64,000 nt of DNA, from positions 749,001 through 813,000 of the forward strand of contig OX335660.1 of the NCBI GenBank assembly GCA_946894095.1, read 5' to 3'. Positions 1 through 10,149 of this stretch are shown here, in pieces. The position numbers were made by a program, and so were the translations under genes. The notes beneath the pieces were generated by a model. That model saw only the letters and a list, made by a program, of their open reading frames with translations, made no database searches and was not told the DNA's origin. This stretch comes from Incurvaria masculella. Its lineage: Eukaryota > Arthropoda > Insecta > Lepidoptera > Incurvariidae. Positions within the stretch are counted from its first letter, which is position 1; the number at the start of each line of letters is the position of its first letter.

Positions 1-900
1 CCAACAAATAGATAAAATATAAAAAAAAAATCTCGGGCCGCCAGTTACCGTTTGACGAGCCGGGCTGTCAGACGTAACTTCAGGGCAACGAAGTGGCCCT
101 GACGATGCTTCCGTCTTGAGAGGCGAAACATGTCGGCCAAGCACGACATTGCACACCAAAAAACCGTAAGTTTTCAAAACATTATGTACAGCGACGGTGT
201 AAATCTAAGAACATATATTTATTTTGTATTGTTAAATTATATAAATGTATTTTTTCGCAGGCTAAATATGTCTAGAATATTTAATATTTTGTTGTAAGTT
301 GACATGCTTCTGTTTACCGTTCTATATGCTGTAGAAAACGACATGATATTATTTTGAGGGAACCTCAGCTACAAAAAAAAAGATTACAGTTTTTGGAAGA
401 AGCAGATATACTTAGTAGGCCACACTTTTGTAAATATACCGTGTACTACTTCTTGCTTGTGATGTTGCCGTTAAATCCAGCTGATGCAGAACAAGTTACT
501 ATTGTTCACTTTGTAAGCAAGCCTTTATAATCCACTTTTGGCTGCATAATTATAAAATCTCAAAAAATTATAATATTCTATATCTACTAGGATTCCTCGT
601 GGTTCGAAATAATATTAATTATTCAAGAAATAAAATAAAAATGCCAAAAATTTTAATGAAATGAATGAAATTGAAAATGATAACTAATTCATTTTCAGTC
701 TTTGATCCTTCTACTAATATTTTTAATTTATCTTTAAATTGATTAAGAACTTTTACTCGCAACGTGTTGGACGAAACGCCGGAAAGAAGTAAGCTTGTAA
801 CACTGTGTATCCGTAATATTCAAGGATTATACTAGGACACGTTCTTCAAAATTCATTATTTTTCAAACTGTCTTTAAACAAGAAGGACTTTGGAGTAGTT
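1..900. other. Mostly AT-rich stretch without recognised genes
   Basis: The first 150 bases are GC-balanced and hold the hammerhead-like motif listed separately. The rest is AT-rich with no long open frame, tRNA or repeat family that recurs in the window. It could be the decayed 3' end of a retroelement, but nothing diagnostic is visible. Confidence 0.4.
94..139 (+). other. Hammerhead-ribozyme-like motif
   Basis: The order of parts is stem I 5' strand TGGCC (94-98), core CTGACGA (99-105), a weak stem-loop GCTTC...GAGGC, GAAAC (125-129), ATGTC, then stem I 3' strand GGCCA (135-139). Stem I is a perfect 5-bp pairing. The CTGANGA and GAAA boxes fit the conserved hammerhead core. Minimal type I hammerheads with very short stem III are known from Penelope-like retroelements. 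One extra T sits between CTGACGA and stem II, which is not canonical, and no Penelope reverse transcriptase is seen nearby, so this may be a decayed or non-catalytic relative. Confidence 0.35.
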
Positions 901-902
901 TT

Positions 903-1110
903 ATGGGGGACGCATCATAAAGTCCAAAAAGCACAAAGTCCAAAACCCATAGCGTCCAAAATACTTACGAATACGGATATTTTCAATTGGGTTAGGTTAG
1001 GTTAGGTTAGATTATATGCATTTCATAATACACACGAAAATTACATACTTTTGGACGTTCTGGGTTTTGGACGTTATGCGTTTTGGACTTTATGAAGGCG
1101 ACCCGTTTTA
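903..1110. mobile_element. Fold-back element with tandem-unit arms
   Basis: Each arm is three 16-bp units of the form CATAAMGTCCAAAAMS. Left units lie at 916-931, 932-947 and 948-963. Right units, inverted, lie at 1047-1062, 1063-1078 and 1079-1094. Just outside the units the pairing continues with GGGGACGCAT against GGGTCGCCTT. The 83-bp loop contains the telomere-type repeat. No target-site duplication could be fixed, and there is no coding capacity. Confidence 0.65.
990..1010 (+). repeat. Interstitial telomere-type repeat (GGTTA)4
   Basis: Four perfect copies of GGTTA followed by G, i.e. the insect telomere unit TTAGG. It sits in the loop of the fold-back around it. It may be a chance short array, a repaired break, or part of the element itself. 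Confidence 0.8.
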
Positions 1111-1114
1111 TGTA

Positions 1115-1587
1115 GCCCGTCATGTGTTATTAACATCACATCTCCGAAATAAGTTAAGCTAAGACTATTTCTAAAATGTATCATGGTCATCGTAATGAAA
1201 CTTGACGGAAACAACCTTCATCTACGGCTATTCAGGATTCCGTAAATTTGTCCACATATATTCGCATGTTCATAATGATATACTGTATCATTTCGTCGTA
1301 GACTTCTCTATTCGCTTACAAAAAAGGAAGGCACCATTGTAATGCTCCATAAATTTAATGTTTCAATACGTTTGCAAAGCCAACAAAACGTTTCGATATC
1401 AGTTAGTGTGGAGCGGCGGGTTGCACGATGCGCAGTTAAAGCGTCGCTTAACCGAGCGTTAAACGTATCGGTACTATCGAGGATTAGATATGCATCACAT
1501 ACAACGACCCGCGACGTGACTCGACCCGGGGGTAAGCGCGAACGAGGATACATTGTGCTAAGACCTACAATGTTCTAGAAATAGAGA
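1115..1587. other. No recognised feature
   Basis: Overlapping open frames of about 80 codons occur on both strands near 1308-1578, as expected where a modest GC rise removes stops. No motif, splice signal or repeat membership was recognised. Confidence 0.3.
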
Positions 1588-1972
1588 TTTTTTTTATGTG
1601 ACTGGACATGGATGGCTAATACCACACTTTCTGTCATGGTATTAGCCCAACACACCACATGGGAACTAGGTGCCATGCCAGGACCTTCCTTATATTGCAC
1701 GGCTACATTGAACTGGACGGAAAACACGGACAATTTTCATTGCCGCTTCGACCATCGTTCATCCAATGCGATGGTACCAACCCGGGCGGGATTTACCCTA
1801 CCACCTAGTAAGTAAAGAAGGGGAGCTACAGTTTAACGTGGAATCCGAACCACGGCCAGCCTCTCTCAACGGTCGAATGGTCACCCGTCCAAGACCAGAC
1901 CGGACCCAGCGTTGCTTAACTTCGGAGAGCGATCGCCGAAGTGTCGCGCCACTGGGCCATTGAGGCTGACAA
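1588..1972 (-). mobile_element. SINE with 5S rRNA-like head
   Basis: Read on the minus strand, the 5' part holds CCGAAGTTAAGCAACGCTGG and then GACGGGTGACC, the 3' half of eukaryotic 5S rRNA including its internal box A and box C regions. This is preceded by a tRNA box-A-like GGCCCAGTGG. The body (ACTAGGTGGTAGGG, then CCCGGGTTGGTACC) and the ACATAAAAAAA tail are the same as in the tRNA-headed copies elsewhere. It is near full length. The oligo-T on the plus strand at 1589-1595 is the tail. Confidence 0.75.
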
Positions 1973-1989
1973 GGCTGATTAGATTTTCT

Positions 1990-2300
1990 ATTTTCTATTT
2001 ATCTTTATGTTGACGTGATATATAATATCCAAAATGACGAAGGCTGTATACACCCGAACATAGTAATCAGGATAATTTTGTATGACTATAAACCTCAAGT
2101 TTGTATAATGTTGTATGTGCAATGTGAACTACTCAAAATTGTGAAAGGTAATATTGAAATTGGGGCAACTAAATTTTTAATTAATTTATTAATGAAACTT
2201 GTATGTCGGCTCTTCTATAACGGACATATTGATAACGTGCACACGTTACGTGTAGGTATCCTACCCATGGATAAGAAATAAAATGAAATGAAAAGATAGT
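1990..2300 (+). mobile_element. Possible retroelement 3' end with ATGAA tail
   Basis: An AT-rich segment ends in AAATGAAATGAAA at about 2280, resembling the (ATGAA)n tails at 6000 and 30960. An open frame of 88 codons (2015-2281) has no recognisable protein similarity and is probably incidental. Confidence 0.25.
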
Positions 2301-2309
2301 GTTTACTCT

Positions 2310-2740
2310 GGAATATACAACACGTACTGTCATGATATTAGCTCGAAAACAAATGACTAACAGACGCCATTCCAGAACCTCCCTGATATTGCAAGGCTAC
2401 ATTGAACTAGACGAAAAACATCTTTCATGCAATGCTTAATACCGACTGGAGAATACCGAGTGGGATTTCACGTGGAATTCGAATCACGGTCGAATGGTCA
2501 CCCGTCCAGTAGGCTTATTCTTGGAATTCCGTGATGAGAAATCATGAATATTCCTTCATTTTTTAGCAAGAAAAAATATTTTATTAAAATAGTTTTAACA
2601 ACCGCTGTAAAAGCGGTTTTATAGACTGTAAGAAGCCTGATTCCTGAACACGGAAATCCAAGAATAGGCCTACAGAACCCGTCCAGTGATACTAAACCGC
2701 GATGATCGAACACCGAGGCGTCGTCGTACCACTAGGCTAC
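2310..2740 (-). mobile_element. Diverged 5S-headed SINE, interrupted
   Basis: The minus strand carries a tRNA-box-A-like TAGCCTAGTGG, then GCGGTTTAGTATCACTGGAC and GGGTGACC, which align with the 3' half of 5S rRNA. The shared SINE body follows in degenerate form. The hAT-type MITE at 2507-2675 split it inside the GGGTGACC box, duplicating eight bases of SINE, so the SINE is older than the MITE. Confidence 0.65.
2507..2675. mobile_element. hAT-type MITE with 8-bp TSD
   Basis: The element begins CAGTAGGCTTATTCTTGG and ends with the inverse of CTGTAGGCCTATTCTTGG. These terminal repeats of about 24 bp have three to four mismatches. It is flanked by CACCCGTC (2499-2506) and AACCCGTC (2676-2683), a 7/8 match. 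Eight-base duplications and CA-G-starting termini are typical of hAT transposons. At 169 bp with no open frame, it needs a transposase from elsewhere. Confidence 0.75.
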
Positions 2741-2744
2741 AGAT

Positions 2745-4150
2745 TTTTTAAACAATGATTAACTCAGCCGTATTATCTTCGCAAAGTAAAATTATTTAAT
2801 TTCAGTTAATAAATTATTTATTTACTTACTTAATATTTCTTTAATATTGAAAAATTTAGTATATATCAATATTCATATCCTCCTAGACTAAATTATAGTA
2901 ATAACGGTGGAGAAATAAATTGTCCCTTGTCTACTGAATAAGGTGACTCCTTGTACAAATAATACAGTACCGGGTGATCACCTCCGTGACTCAAACCCAA
3001 ACTAATCTTATTTGTGTATTTGAAGAGGTCTATAGCCCGGCACGCTTCCTCGGCCGTCACAAAGAGCATGTCAGTGAACTATGTTCTAGCTTTGCATTCC
3101 GACACGCGTTCGTCCTAGTTCACCGTCCTACTTGCACGAATGTGGCTGTCTAGATTTCAACAAGCCATATTTATGCTGGACTAGAGCGCTGCCTGTCGAT
3201 ACAATAGATCTGTAAATAGTTCTCAAGTTAAACGAGGTGTGTGAGCCGTTGAGTGAAGTGATTTTGTCCGTCTGTCAGGGTTCGCTTTTCCTTCGTCAAA
3301 TGCAGAAAATGCTTTAGCTGGAATTACATATTTAAAAAATATATTATGGTCAAGTGCTTCATAAAAAATAGTTAAGTATTTACACTGGACTAGAACGATT
3401 CCTGTATTGATTGTAGTAATTAAAATTGTCGATTTTTTTTCGTGAAGGGAGTTGAAAATGCTTTGGTAAAGTGTTTCGTAGCATTCGCAATAGTAGACAC
3501 GTCATAAACGCAGCAGTGAATCCCTTAGTAGATAACATACAGAAGATGAAGTAGCAAAAGACAATGACCAAATATTTCTTGTTTCGGAGAAAAAAAAAAC
3601 GATTCCGTCAAAATATCCAAAGTTGAAGAAACAGTGTAATATCACGTAATACCTAGGGCTAGGTAAGCAAACATTTCTGCGCTGCACAAAAGATCGTTTC
3701 GTAAATGTTCCCTAAATGTTTTTTTAAATTTTATTATGAGAAATTCATGCGTTTCTGGACTTCAACTACTTGCGACGCTGCCTATCCGATATGTTAAACG
3801 TAGTGTCCAAACGATTATTTTAGTAATACTTAATTAAATTAAAAGGAATAGAAAATAGAAGCGTGAGAACGCCACATAAGGAAAGATTAAGTACGGCCGT
3901 GGTCGCACGTGTGGCCGAACTGCCCATATTGAGCGATAGTCATATCAATCAGTGGAAAGGAGGGTAGACTTATCTTGGGCAAATATTGCGTTCGACTGAG
4001 CTGACACAAGGCCGTTGAACTAAGAATTGATGCGGACTCCCTGCAGTTGTTGGCTTTCTGATTTGTTTGTATCGAGCCATCGATATTAAGTAACGAGCAG
4101 ATTCAGTTTGATGTTAAGTATCAAACTGTACGTAAATTATCCGTGTTTTC
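2745..4150. other. No recognised feature
   Basis: About 1.4 kb of AT-rich sequence. Short open frames of 61-63 codons (3380-3687, minus) show no conserved motif. No repeat family seen elsewhere in the window occurs here. Confidence 0.35.
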
Positions 4151-4154
4151 CGTC

Positions 4155-4290
4155 CAGGGCGGGTATTCTTGGCATTCAGTCATTGCGGATTCAGTAGTCA
4201 AAGTAAATGTAGTAGGAATGTGAAAGTAAATTCTTCTTCTGTTACCTCTACTGAATCCGCAATGACTGAATGCCAAGAATACACGTCCTG
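4155..4290. repeat. 43-bp inverted repeat (long hairpin)
   Basis: The arms at 4155-4197 and 4248-4290 pair at 41 of 43 positions around a 50-base loop. The perfect inner core includes GCATTCAGTCATTGCGG. A transcript would form a long stem. No TSD was identified, so whether this is a MITE, a precursor-like hairpin or a recent inverted duplication is open. Confidence 0.85.
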
Positions 4291-4414
4291 TTCAGGGTAG
4301 CAGTGCTCTTAAAGGGAATGCCCTGAATTCCTTCGAAAATGTGGGGTATTGGGCTAATATCATAACGAGTATTTGCCTTCCATGTCTGGTTGTCAATTTT
4401 ATAAGAGCACAGAC

Positions 4415-4714
4415 AAAAAAAAACCGGCCAAGTGCGAGTCGGACTCGCACACGAAGGGTTCCGTACCATCGTAAAATAGTTAATACAAAAAAATCACTTT
4501 ATTGTATGGGAGCCCCCTTTAATTTTTTATTATTTTTTAATCTTACCTATTTGTTGTTATAGCGGCAAAAAAAATACACACTCTGTGAAAATTTCAGCTG
4601 TCTATCTGTTACGGTTACTGAGATACAGCCCTGTGACGGACGGACGGACGGACGGACAGCGGAGGCTTAGTAATAGGGTTCCGTTTTCACCCTTTGGGTG
4701 CGGAACCCTAAAAA
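4415..4714 (+). mobile_element. MINE-2-like MITE
   Basis: Starts AAAAACCGGCCAAGTGCGAG, then an AGGGTTCCGTACC subterminal block, an AT-rich middle with TGTTGTTATAGCGGCAAA, a (GGAC)n array near 4637-4660, and ends GGAACCCTAAAAA. It has the hallmarks recalled for the lepidopteran MINE-2 family: AGGGTTCCGTA/TTACGGAACCCT subterminal repeats, a (GTCY)n microsatellite and insertion in T-rich sites. This is a full-length copy. Confidence 0.8.
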
Positions 4715-4742
4715 CAGAAAGGCAGACGCCAAAAGTTGTGAT

Positions 4743-4916
4743 TTTTTCGGTCCAAAGCCGATCGCTAAGGGCTGGTATTTCGGGACGATTTTTGCTGCTT
4801 CCTCGTTTTAAAAATTATGTTCGCCTAATTTTGTTTTTATTTTTGTTGCAGGTACGGAAGCTTTGCGAGGTTCATCTCACGCGGGGGTAATGTAACTCGT
4901 GCAAAGCAAGACATCT
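4743..4916 (+). repeat. 174-bp dispersed repeat, copy 1
   Basis: Nearly identical to 26563-26736. It contains TTTTTATTTTTGTTGCAG followed by GTACGGAAGC, which looks like a polypyrimidine tract with a 3' splice site. It abuts the MINE-2 copy on its left. No open frame or terminal repeat identifies its class. Confidence 0.7.
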
Positions 4917-4949
4917 TTATAATAGGTATATTTAATTTTTATAACTTAA

Positions 4950-5489
4950 GGTGGCCCAACCCGGCGGGCATAACTCATTCGCGGGCACGGTACAAAACCG
5001 TGCTGTCGCGCTCTGGGACCTTCTCTGTTTCAAAGAATAAGACAGGCTCCGTCATGAGGAAGATGCAACATGTCCACAAAATAGACAACGTGCATAGTGT
5101 ATGATTTGGTAAGATTTACGAAAATTTTAATTTCAAAACGACTTATAGCTAAAAGTAAACCACGACCGCTGTAGTCAAAAATCTAACAAAAACCAAATAG
5201 ATCATAAATCTTGATTAAATAAGCTGTGTCTGATGACTAATCTTTTTACGATGTTCTTACTTTATCATTACGTAATCCACCTCCAAAGTTATTGTATAAA
5301 ACGCGCGAAAAATTCGAACTTTCGGACCTTATAACTTAGGAACCAGACACAATTTTACAATGCCAATGGTCATCAGACATCTAGTTCGATCAAATAAAGC
5401 TATTTTGAGCAAAATTTTGGATCTCTGACAAGAAATATGGGCGTGATCTTCTTTCCCCTTGTATGGGGAGATGAGCGGGATGGGCCACC
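4950..5489 (+). mobile_element. TTAA-flanked MITE, copy 1
   Basis: Termini GGTGGCCCA and TGGGCCACC form a short inverted repeat, and TTAA lies directly outside both ends (4946-4949, 5490-5493). TTAA duplications are the signature of piggyBac-type transposition. The 540-bp element is non-coding. The three other copies (8864, 21550, 29645) have the opposite orientation. Confidence 0.75.
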
Positions 5490-5686
5490 TTAACTTGTAC
5501 CCCTTTTTATGTTTTATTCAATCTTTGCAGTCAATGTCCGCAGCGCAGATGAAGCGTTAAATAAATGTATATAGGTATAATTTTAAAACACTGTGTTAGT
5601 AGGAGGCATTCATTACGGGAGGAGGGAGGAGAGGGAGTGTTCCAAAATGAGAACAGGGAGAGGAGAATTAAAAAATGATGGGTATA

Positions 5687-5759
5687 CAGCCGGTGGCGAA
5701 ATTGGTAGACGCAATACCCGCGAATGGTATGTTTTGCTGGTTCGGGTCCAGCCTTACAA
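5687..5759 (+). tRNA. tRNA-like cloverleaf without acceptor stem
   Basis: D arm GCG...CGC around AAATTGGTAGA (5696-5712), anticodon stem ATACC/GGTAT with 7-base loop CGCGAAT (5714-5730), and T arm GCTGG/CCAGC with loop TTCGGGT (5736-5752) all pair perfectly. The 5' and 3' flanks do not form an acceptor stem, and position 33 is G rather than U, so this is probably a pseudogene or SINE head. The GGCGAAATTGGTAGACGC segment resembles bacterial or organellar tRNA-Leu D arms from memory; the positional anticodon would be CGA. Confidence 0.45.
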
Positions 5760-5847
5760 TATATTCGTAAAGCTGTTCTTTTTACTGGCTTCTTTCTTCA
5801 ATTAATGTGTCCTTGCTTTACGGTCGATTACACACACAAGCATATCA

Positions 5848-6028
5848 CATTTAGATCTAAGTATGTATTTCATAATTGAGGACGGAAAAATATGTTATGT
5901 AAACCCGTGAAGTTTCTTTGCGGGTTCTTCTTTACTGGGTTGATCGAATCCGCGGATCTTTGTGACGTAACTTGGTGTAGTTTGACTACCAAAAAGTTTA
6001 AATAAATGAAATGAAATGAAAATGAAAT
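5848..6028 (+). mobile_element. Retroelement 3' end with ATGAA tail, copy 1
   Basis: About 170 bases almost identical to 30805-30978, ending in TTTAAATAAATGAAATGAAA. Both copies start at the same point (CATTTAGATCTAAG) and end in an (ATGAA)n tail, which indicates 5'-truncated retrotransposition of a LINE, or a short SINE. It contains an inner hairpin AACCCG...CGGGTT. Confidence 0.6.
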
Positions 6029-6291
6029 TCCTTAGAATTAGCGACGTACCTGTTTAGTACGAAAACGTATATTTACAACAATCTATATTGTCAATATGGA
6101 TATGTTATTTTTCCATTTGATATACTGATATTATATGTTTACTGGTTGATCTACTTTACCTCTTTGTATACGTTTTGGTATGATATTGATCTTGTCTTGG
6201 AACGGATTTATCTTGCAGTATTTGATGGAATAGGCCCAATAAATTATTGCAACAAGAAAGATACGACCATCTCGTGTGTATCATCACTACA

Positions 6292-7071
6292 TCACTACAT
6301 AGTATAAAACAAAGTCGCTTTCTCTGTCCCTATATCCCTATATACCTATGTATGCTTAAATCTTTAAAACTACGCAACGGATTTTGATGCGGTTTTTTTA
6401 AATAGATAGAGTGATTGAAGAGTAAGGATGTTATATGTAAAATAACATCCATTAATTAGTGGAGAAATACTGTTATTTTTGAGGTTTTCAATGTCATGTC
6501 GTAAAAAAATACATTTTTCCGCTTACATTGCAAACGCAGGGTGAACCCTATGAGACTTATCAAAATAATGTACTAAGTATTGTACATTGAAAATGTCTAC
6601 AGAAAACTCCGCGATGGTATATGTCTATCTCTTATGGATATCCCGAAGCGATTTTAACCAATACGGCATTAATCCTTATCCAATTAAATACCTTAAATAC
6701 ATTGTTGATTTAATATAGATCTATATGGCCCTGTACAGCATGTGATTTAAATTAATATTTTCGAAGATATTACAGATTTAAAAATTGCGGGATGTAGTGT
6801 TTGCGGCGGAACCGCGCCGGCCGGGGCGGCGCGGGGGCGGGAGCGTGACTATAAATAGTGCGTCGGAGGCCGCGGTTCTCCCTATAGCACTTTGAATTTA
6901 TTATTTCTCTTATATCTAATAATCATCTAATAATAATATCTAAGTTTTTTTTTAATTTAATATTTCAATGCAGGAACTCTACGTAAAAAGGGTTTATTTG
7001 TGTATCATTGTGTCAAAATAATATTTTTTTAAATGATATTATGCCCGTGCAAAGCCGGGAGGGGCTGCTAG
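6292..7071 (+). mobile_element. Non-autonomous Helitron, copy 1
   Basis: Begins TCACTACATAGT after an A and ends GGGGCTGCTAG before a T, with the hairpin CCCGTGCAAAGCCGGGAG just inside the 3' end. TC...CTAG termini, a subterminal hairpin, no TSD and A/T insertion are Helitron features. The copy at 12912-13738 has the same ends in the other orientation. A GC-rich block (6803-6880) contains CTATAAATAG. No Rep/helicase is encoded. Confidence 0.8.
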
Positions 7072-7074
7072 TAC

Positions 7075-8380
7075 CTTATAAAGTTCGTAAGTAAGAGTGA
7101 GTCAAATATCGTAGTTTCCTCTGCTTGTGTGTAATGTTCGCTCCGGCAATATCACATTCACTCCTGTGTGCTTAGCTGATTAGTGGATGGTTAGTAATTT
7201 CATGAGCAAATGTTAGTTCTTGTTATGAAAGACGGAAATCCTGATATGTATGATGATTCGCAGAGGAAGTAACATAAATACACTAACCTAATAGTACGTG
7301 CGTTTGTAATACTTACTTTGTATCGCGTGCGCGAGAAATTCTATTCGCCGTTACAGTATAAATATACATTTTCGTAATATACTGCGAGGGCGAAACGTAT
7401 TCTCACTGTTTTATCCTGATTTATTTTAGAGTAACATGCCTTACTTAAAAGCTACATAAAACAAAACACCCTTGCTAGTTATATTGTTTCTTCCTAGACA
7501 TTCTCATTTTGAGACTTTTTTTATTTAATTAAACCTAGTGCCACTTTATATGCCCCGATGTTTCAGTTGCTATATGAGATCACTTTTTAGGTTAATCTGT
7601 ACTTTCTTAGATATTAGATAATACAATTTTAAAAAACGTGACCGCGAGTGCCATTTTTGGCACCCGAGCACCGATACGCAGCATACTTCTCAAAAGAGGT
7701 CACAGAGTAACGTTACACATGCGATTATGTTTAGGATATCAGAGATATGCTAATGTAATGAACGCTATAGGCGAGATGATGCTATACATATTTTGATATG
7801 AAGATTTTATCACATTCGTGTCCCATCATATCAGCCCCTGTTTGAAGTTATTATCAAATAAGCTGTTTGCCGCCCATAATACTTTGCGGAACGTGAAACA
7901 AAATGGGCGCGAGAGCGCTGTAAAGGCCCCTTATCGCTCAAATATCGTGCGGCGTAAACTATGATAAATGTACCCGAATAGAAACATCGGCCCGCTATTG
8001 CCCCAAACGACCCCTTTTAGGGTAGGGGTACCCCACCCCGCCCCGTAGCTGTCACCGCCCGGGGGATAACGCGTCATTATGGGCCATTTCCTAAATTCAC
8101 ATTTACATAGGAATAAATTGAGATTGACGGAAACTAGGGACATGCTCCCGCGAGCTGAGACCGCTCGATAGTTAGTTATGCAAACTAGTCCAGATTGTGC
8201 CGGTGGATTGAATTGTGTTGGAGCGGTATCTTGTAGGTGTGTCTCGAGTTTTCTGTGAGTGTCATGCCAAGTGGTTGAATAGTCAACTATGAAATGTCTA
8301 AAAGATGCTTAGCCAAAGAGCTGAAAGTATTGTTTGAAAGTCGCTGGATTGAATAAAATTGGGCTGTCATTATTAGATTT
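7075..8380. other. No recognised feature
   Basis: Mixed AT-rich DNA with GC-rich patches near 7640-7690 and 8000-8070 (CCACCCCGCCCCGTAG). It shows a small hairpin GTGCCATTTTTGGCAC near 7650. No coding or mobile-element signal was recognised. Confidence 0.3.
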
Positions 8381-8382
8381 AG

Positions 8383-8708
8383 AAAAAAACCGGTGAAGCG
8401 CGAGTCGGACTCGCAAACGAAGGGTTCCGTACCATCGTACAAGATTTAACACAAAAAAATCACGTTTTTTGTATGAACCCCCCCCCCCCCCCCCCGTTAA
8501 TTTTTATTATATTTTTTTTCCTATTTTTTGTTATAGCGACAAAATAAATACACACTCTGTGAAAATTTCAGCTGCCTACCTATTACGGTTCATGAGATAC
8601 AGCCCTGTGACAGACGGACGGACGAACGGACGAATGGACGGACGGACGGACAGCGAAGGCTTAGTAATCGGTTTCCGTTTTCACGCTTTGGGTACGGAAC
8701 CCTAAAAA
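8383..8708 (+). mobile_element. MINE-2-like MITE with poly-C tract
   Basis: Full copy from AAAAAAACCGGTGAAGCG to GGAACCCTAAAAA. The usual TATGGGGGGCCCCC region has become an uninterrupted run of about 18 C (8477-8496), a slippage-prone tract. The microsatellite is (GGAC)n with GGAT and GAAC variants near 8617-8652. Confidence 0.8.
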
Positions 8709-8863
8709 TGACATCGCGAAGTAGGCGCACTGCTAATCACCCCTGTTTTCACCACCGCCAGTTAACTGAAATCCGATTGTAATATTCGGTCACATAACTA
8801 ATCATTTAAATTAAATTTAAGATTGTTGCAGCTGGACGGGCGTTAGACGTCACAATTGACGTC

Positions 8864-9204
8864 AACTTTGGAGGTGGATTACGCAATGATAAAGTAAGAA
8901 GATCTTAAAAAGATTAGTCATCAGACATAGCTTATTTATACAAGATTTAGAATCTATTTGGTTTTTGTTAGATTTTTGACTACAGCGGTCGTGGTTTACT
9001 TTTAGCTGTAAGTCGTTTTGAAATTAAAATTTTCGTAAATCTTACCAAATCATACACTATGCACATTGTCTTTTTTGTGGACATGTTGCATCTTCCTCAT
9101 CACGGAGCCTGTCTTATTCTTAGAATCAGCGAAGGTCCCAGAGCGCAACAGCACGGTTTTGTACCGTGCCCGCAAATGAGTTGAGGCCGCCGGGTTGGGC
9201 CACC
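8864..9204 (-). mobile_element. TTAA-flanked MITE, copy 2, truncated
   Basis: Matches the left two thirds of the copy at 4950-5489 in reverse. The right end is intact (GGTTGGGCCACC then TTAA at 9205-9208). The left end stops abruptly at AACTTTGGAGG, next to a near-palindrome containing two TGACGTC-type sites (GACGTCACAATTGACGTC). Confidence 0.75.
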
Positions 9205-9600
9205 TTAAGGCTCCAACTGAGTCCAGCGTAAAACTTTTAAAACAAACGATAAAGGCGGTCTCCATATGCATTGTATTTGCTCTAGAGTTTATAGTTCGCA
9301 GCATGACGAGCCTATTACCTATTAAATATCACATATACACGCAACACTACCGCGCATTATTTGCTTTTACTGATCCTACTGATTCAAGAGGCACATTGTT
9401 TCTTTTGTGCATTGAATATAAAGGTATATATTTATATATTTATATGTGTAAATATTTGTATGTATCTATCTGTTAATATTAAGTACTATACATTATAAGC
9501 CTATATTATGTACGATTATTTTATGAAAATATATATATTTCCATTTCATTTTAAAATATTTTTTAAGATACTTAATATTTTCTTTAGTTTTTAGTTTTTT
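9205..9600. other. No recognised feature
   Basis: AT-rich sequence with TATATTTATATATTTATATG runs near 9425. An open frame of 93 codons (9195-9476) starts inside the MITE and has no recognisable motif. Confidence 0.3.
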
Positions 9601-9765
9601 ATTTTTTTTCTTTTGCCCGCCACACCGCACCTCTCCTACGTCTCTAAGGTTGAATGTCAGAGAATGCCTCATGGCATTAATTCCGCCTTTTTGTGAACCA
9701 TGCTTGCAGGCTTGCAAATAAATAATTTTTTCATTTCATTTCATTTCATTTCATTTGTCGAGAGT
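9600..9765 (+). mobile_element. LINE 3' untranslated remnant
   Basis: Contains GAATGCCTCATGGCATTAAT and CCGCCTTTTTGTG, a motif common in 3' UTRs of lepidopteran non-LTR retrotransposons, and ends in AAATAAATAATTTTTTCATT with a (TTTCA)n run. No coding part is retained. Confidence 0.5.
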
Positions 9766-9984
9766 TCAATGCAATTTGTAATACAGATATTGATTTATTT
9801 AAAAACAAAAGTAAGATGTTAAAAAAAATGTATTAGATTTAATGTCTTGATCCTATAATTTGTGTTTTTTTGTGTGTTTTTTTAGTATTATTATTTTTTT
9901 ATATTTTTATTGTGAAAATATGTTTTTTTTTGTCAGAGTATCCTATTTATAGTTCAACAAGTTAATAATTACCTTAATTTTAGT

Positions 9985-10145
9985 CCGATAAGTTAATTGT
10001 TACTTACCTGTGAATGTTGTGCGTGCCTAGCAAAGGTTTTTCTCACCAGGCATTTTTGTTTAGTTTAATTTCTTTGTAATTGTCTTTGTGTGTAAACTGT
10101 TGGCATGCCTTGAAATAAATAAATAAATAAATAAATAAATATGTG
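9985..10145 (+). mobile_element. LINE 3' end with TAAA tail
   Basis: GTGTGTAAACTGTTGGCATG followed by CCTTGAAATAAATAAATAAA and further TAAA units. The same arrangement ends the CR1-like LINE at 36335, so this is a 5'-truncated copy of a related element. Confidence 0.6.
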
Positions 10146-10149
10146 TTTT

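Noticed and set aside
8839..8863. Paired TGACGTC-type sites as a functional cAMP-response module
   Set aside because: Sites form part of a short palindrome at a MITE truncation point, and no promoter or gene is nearby.
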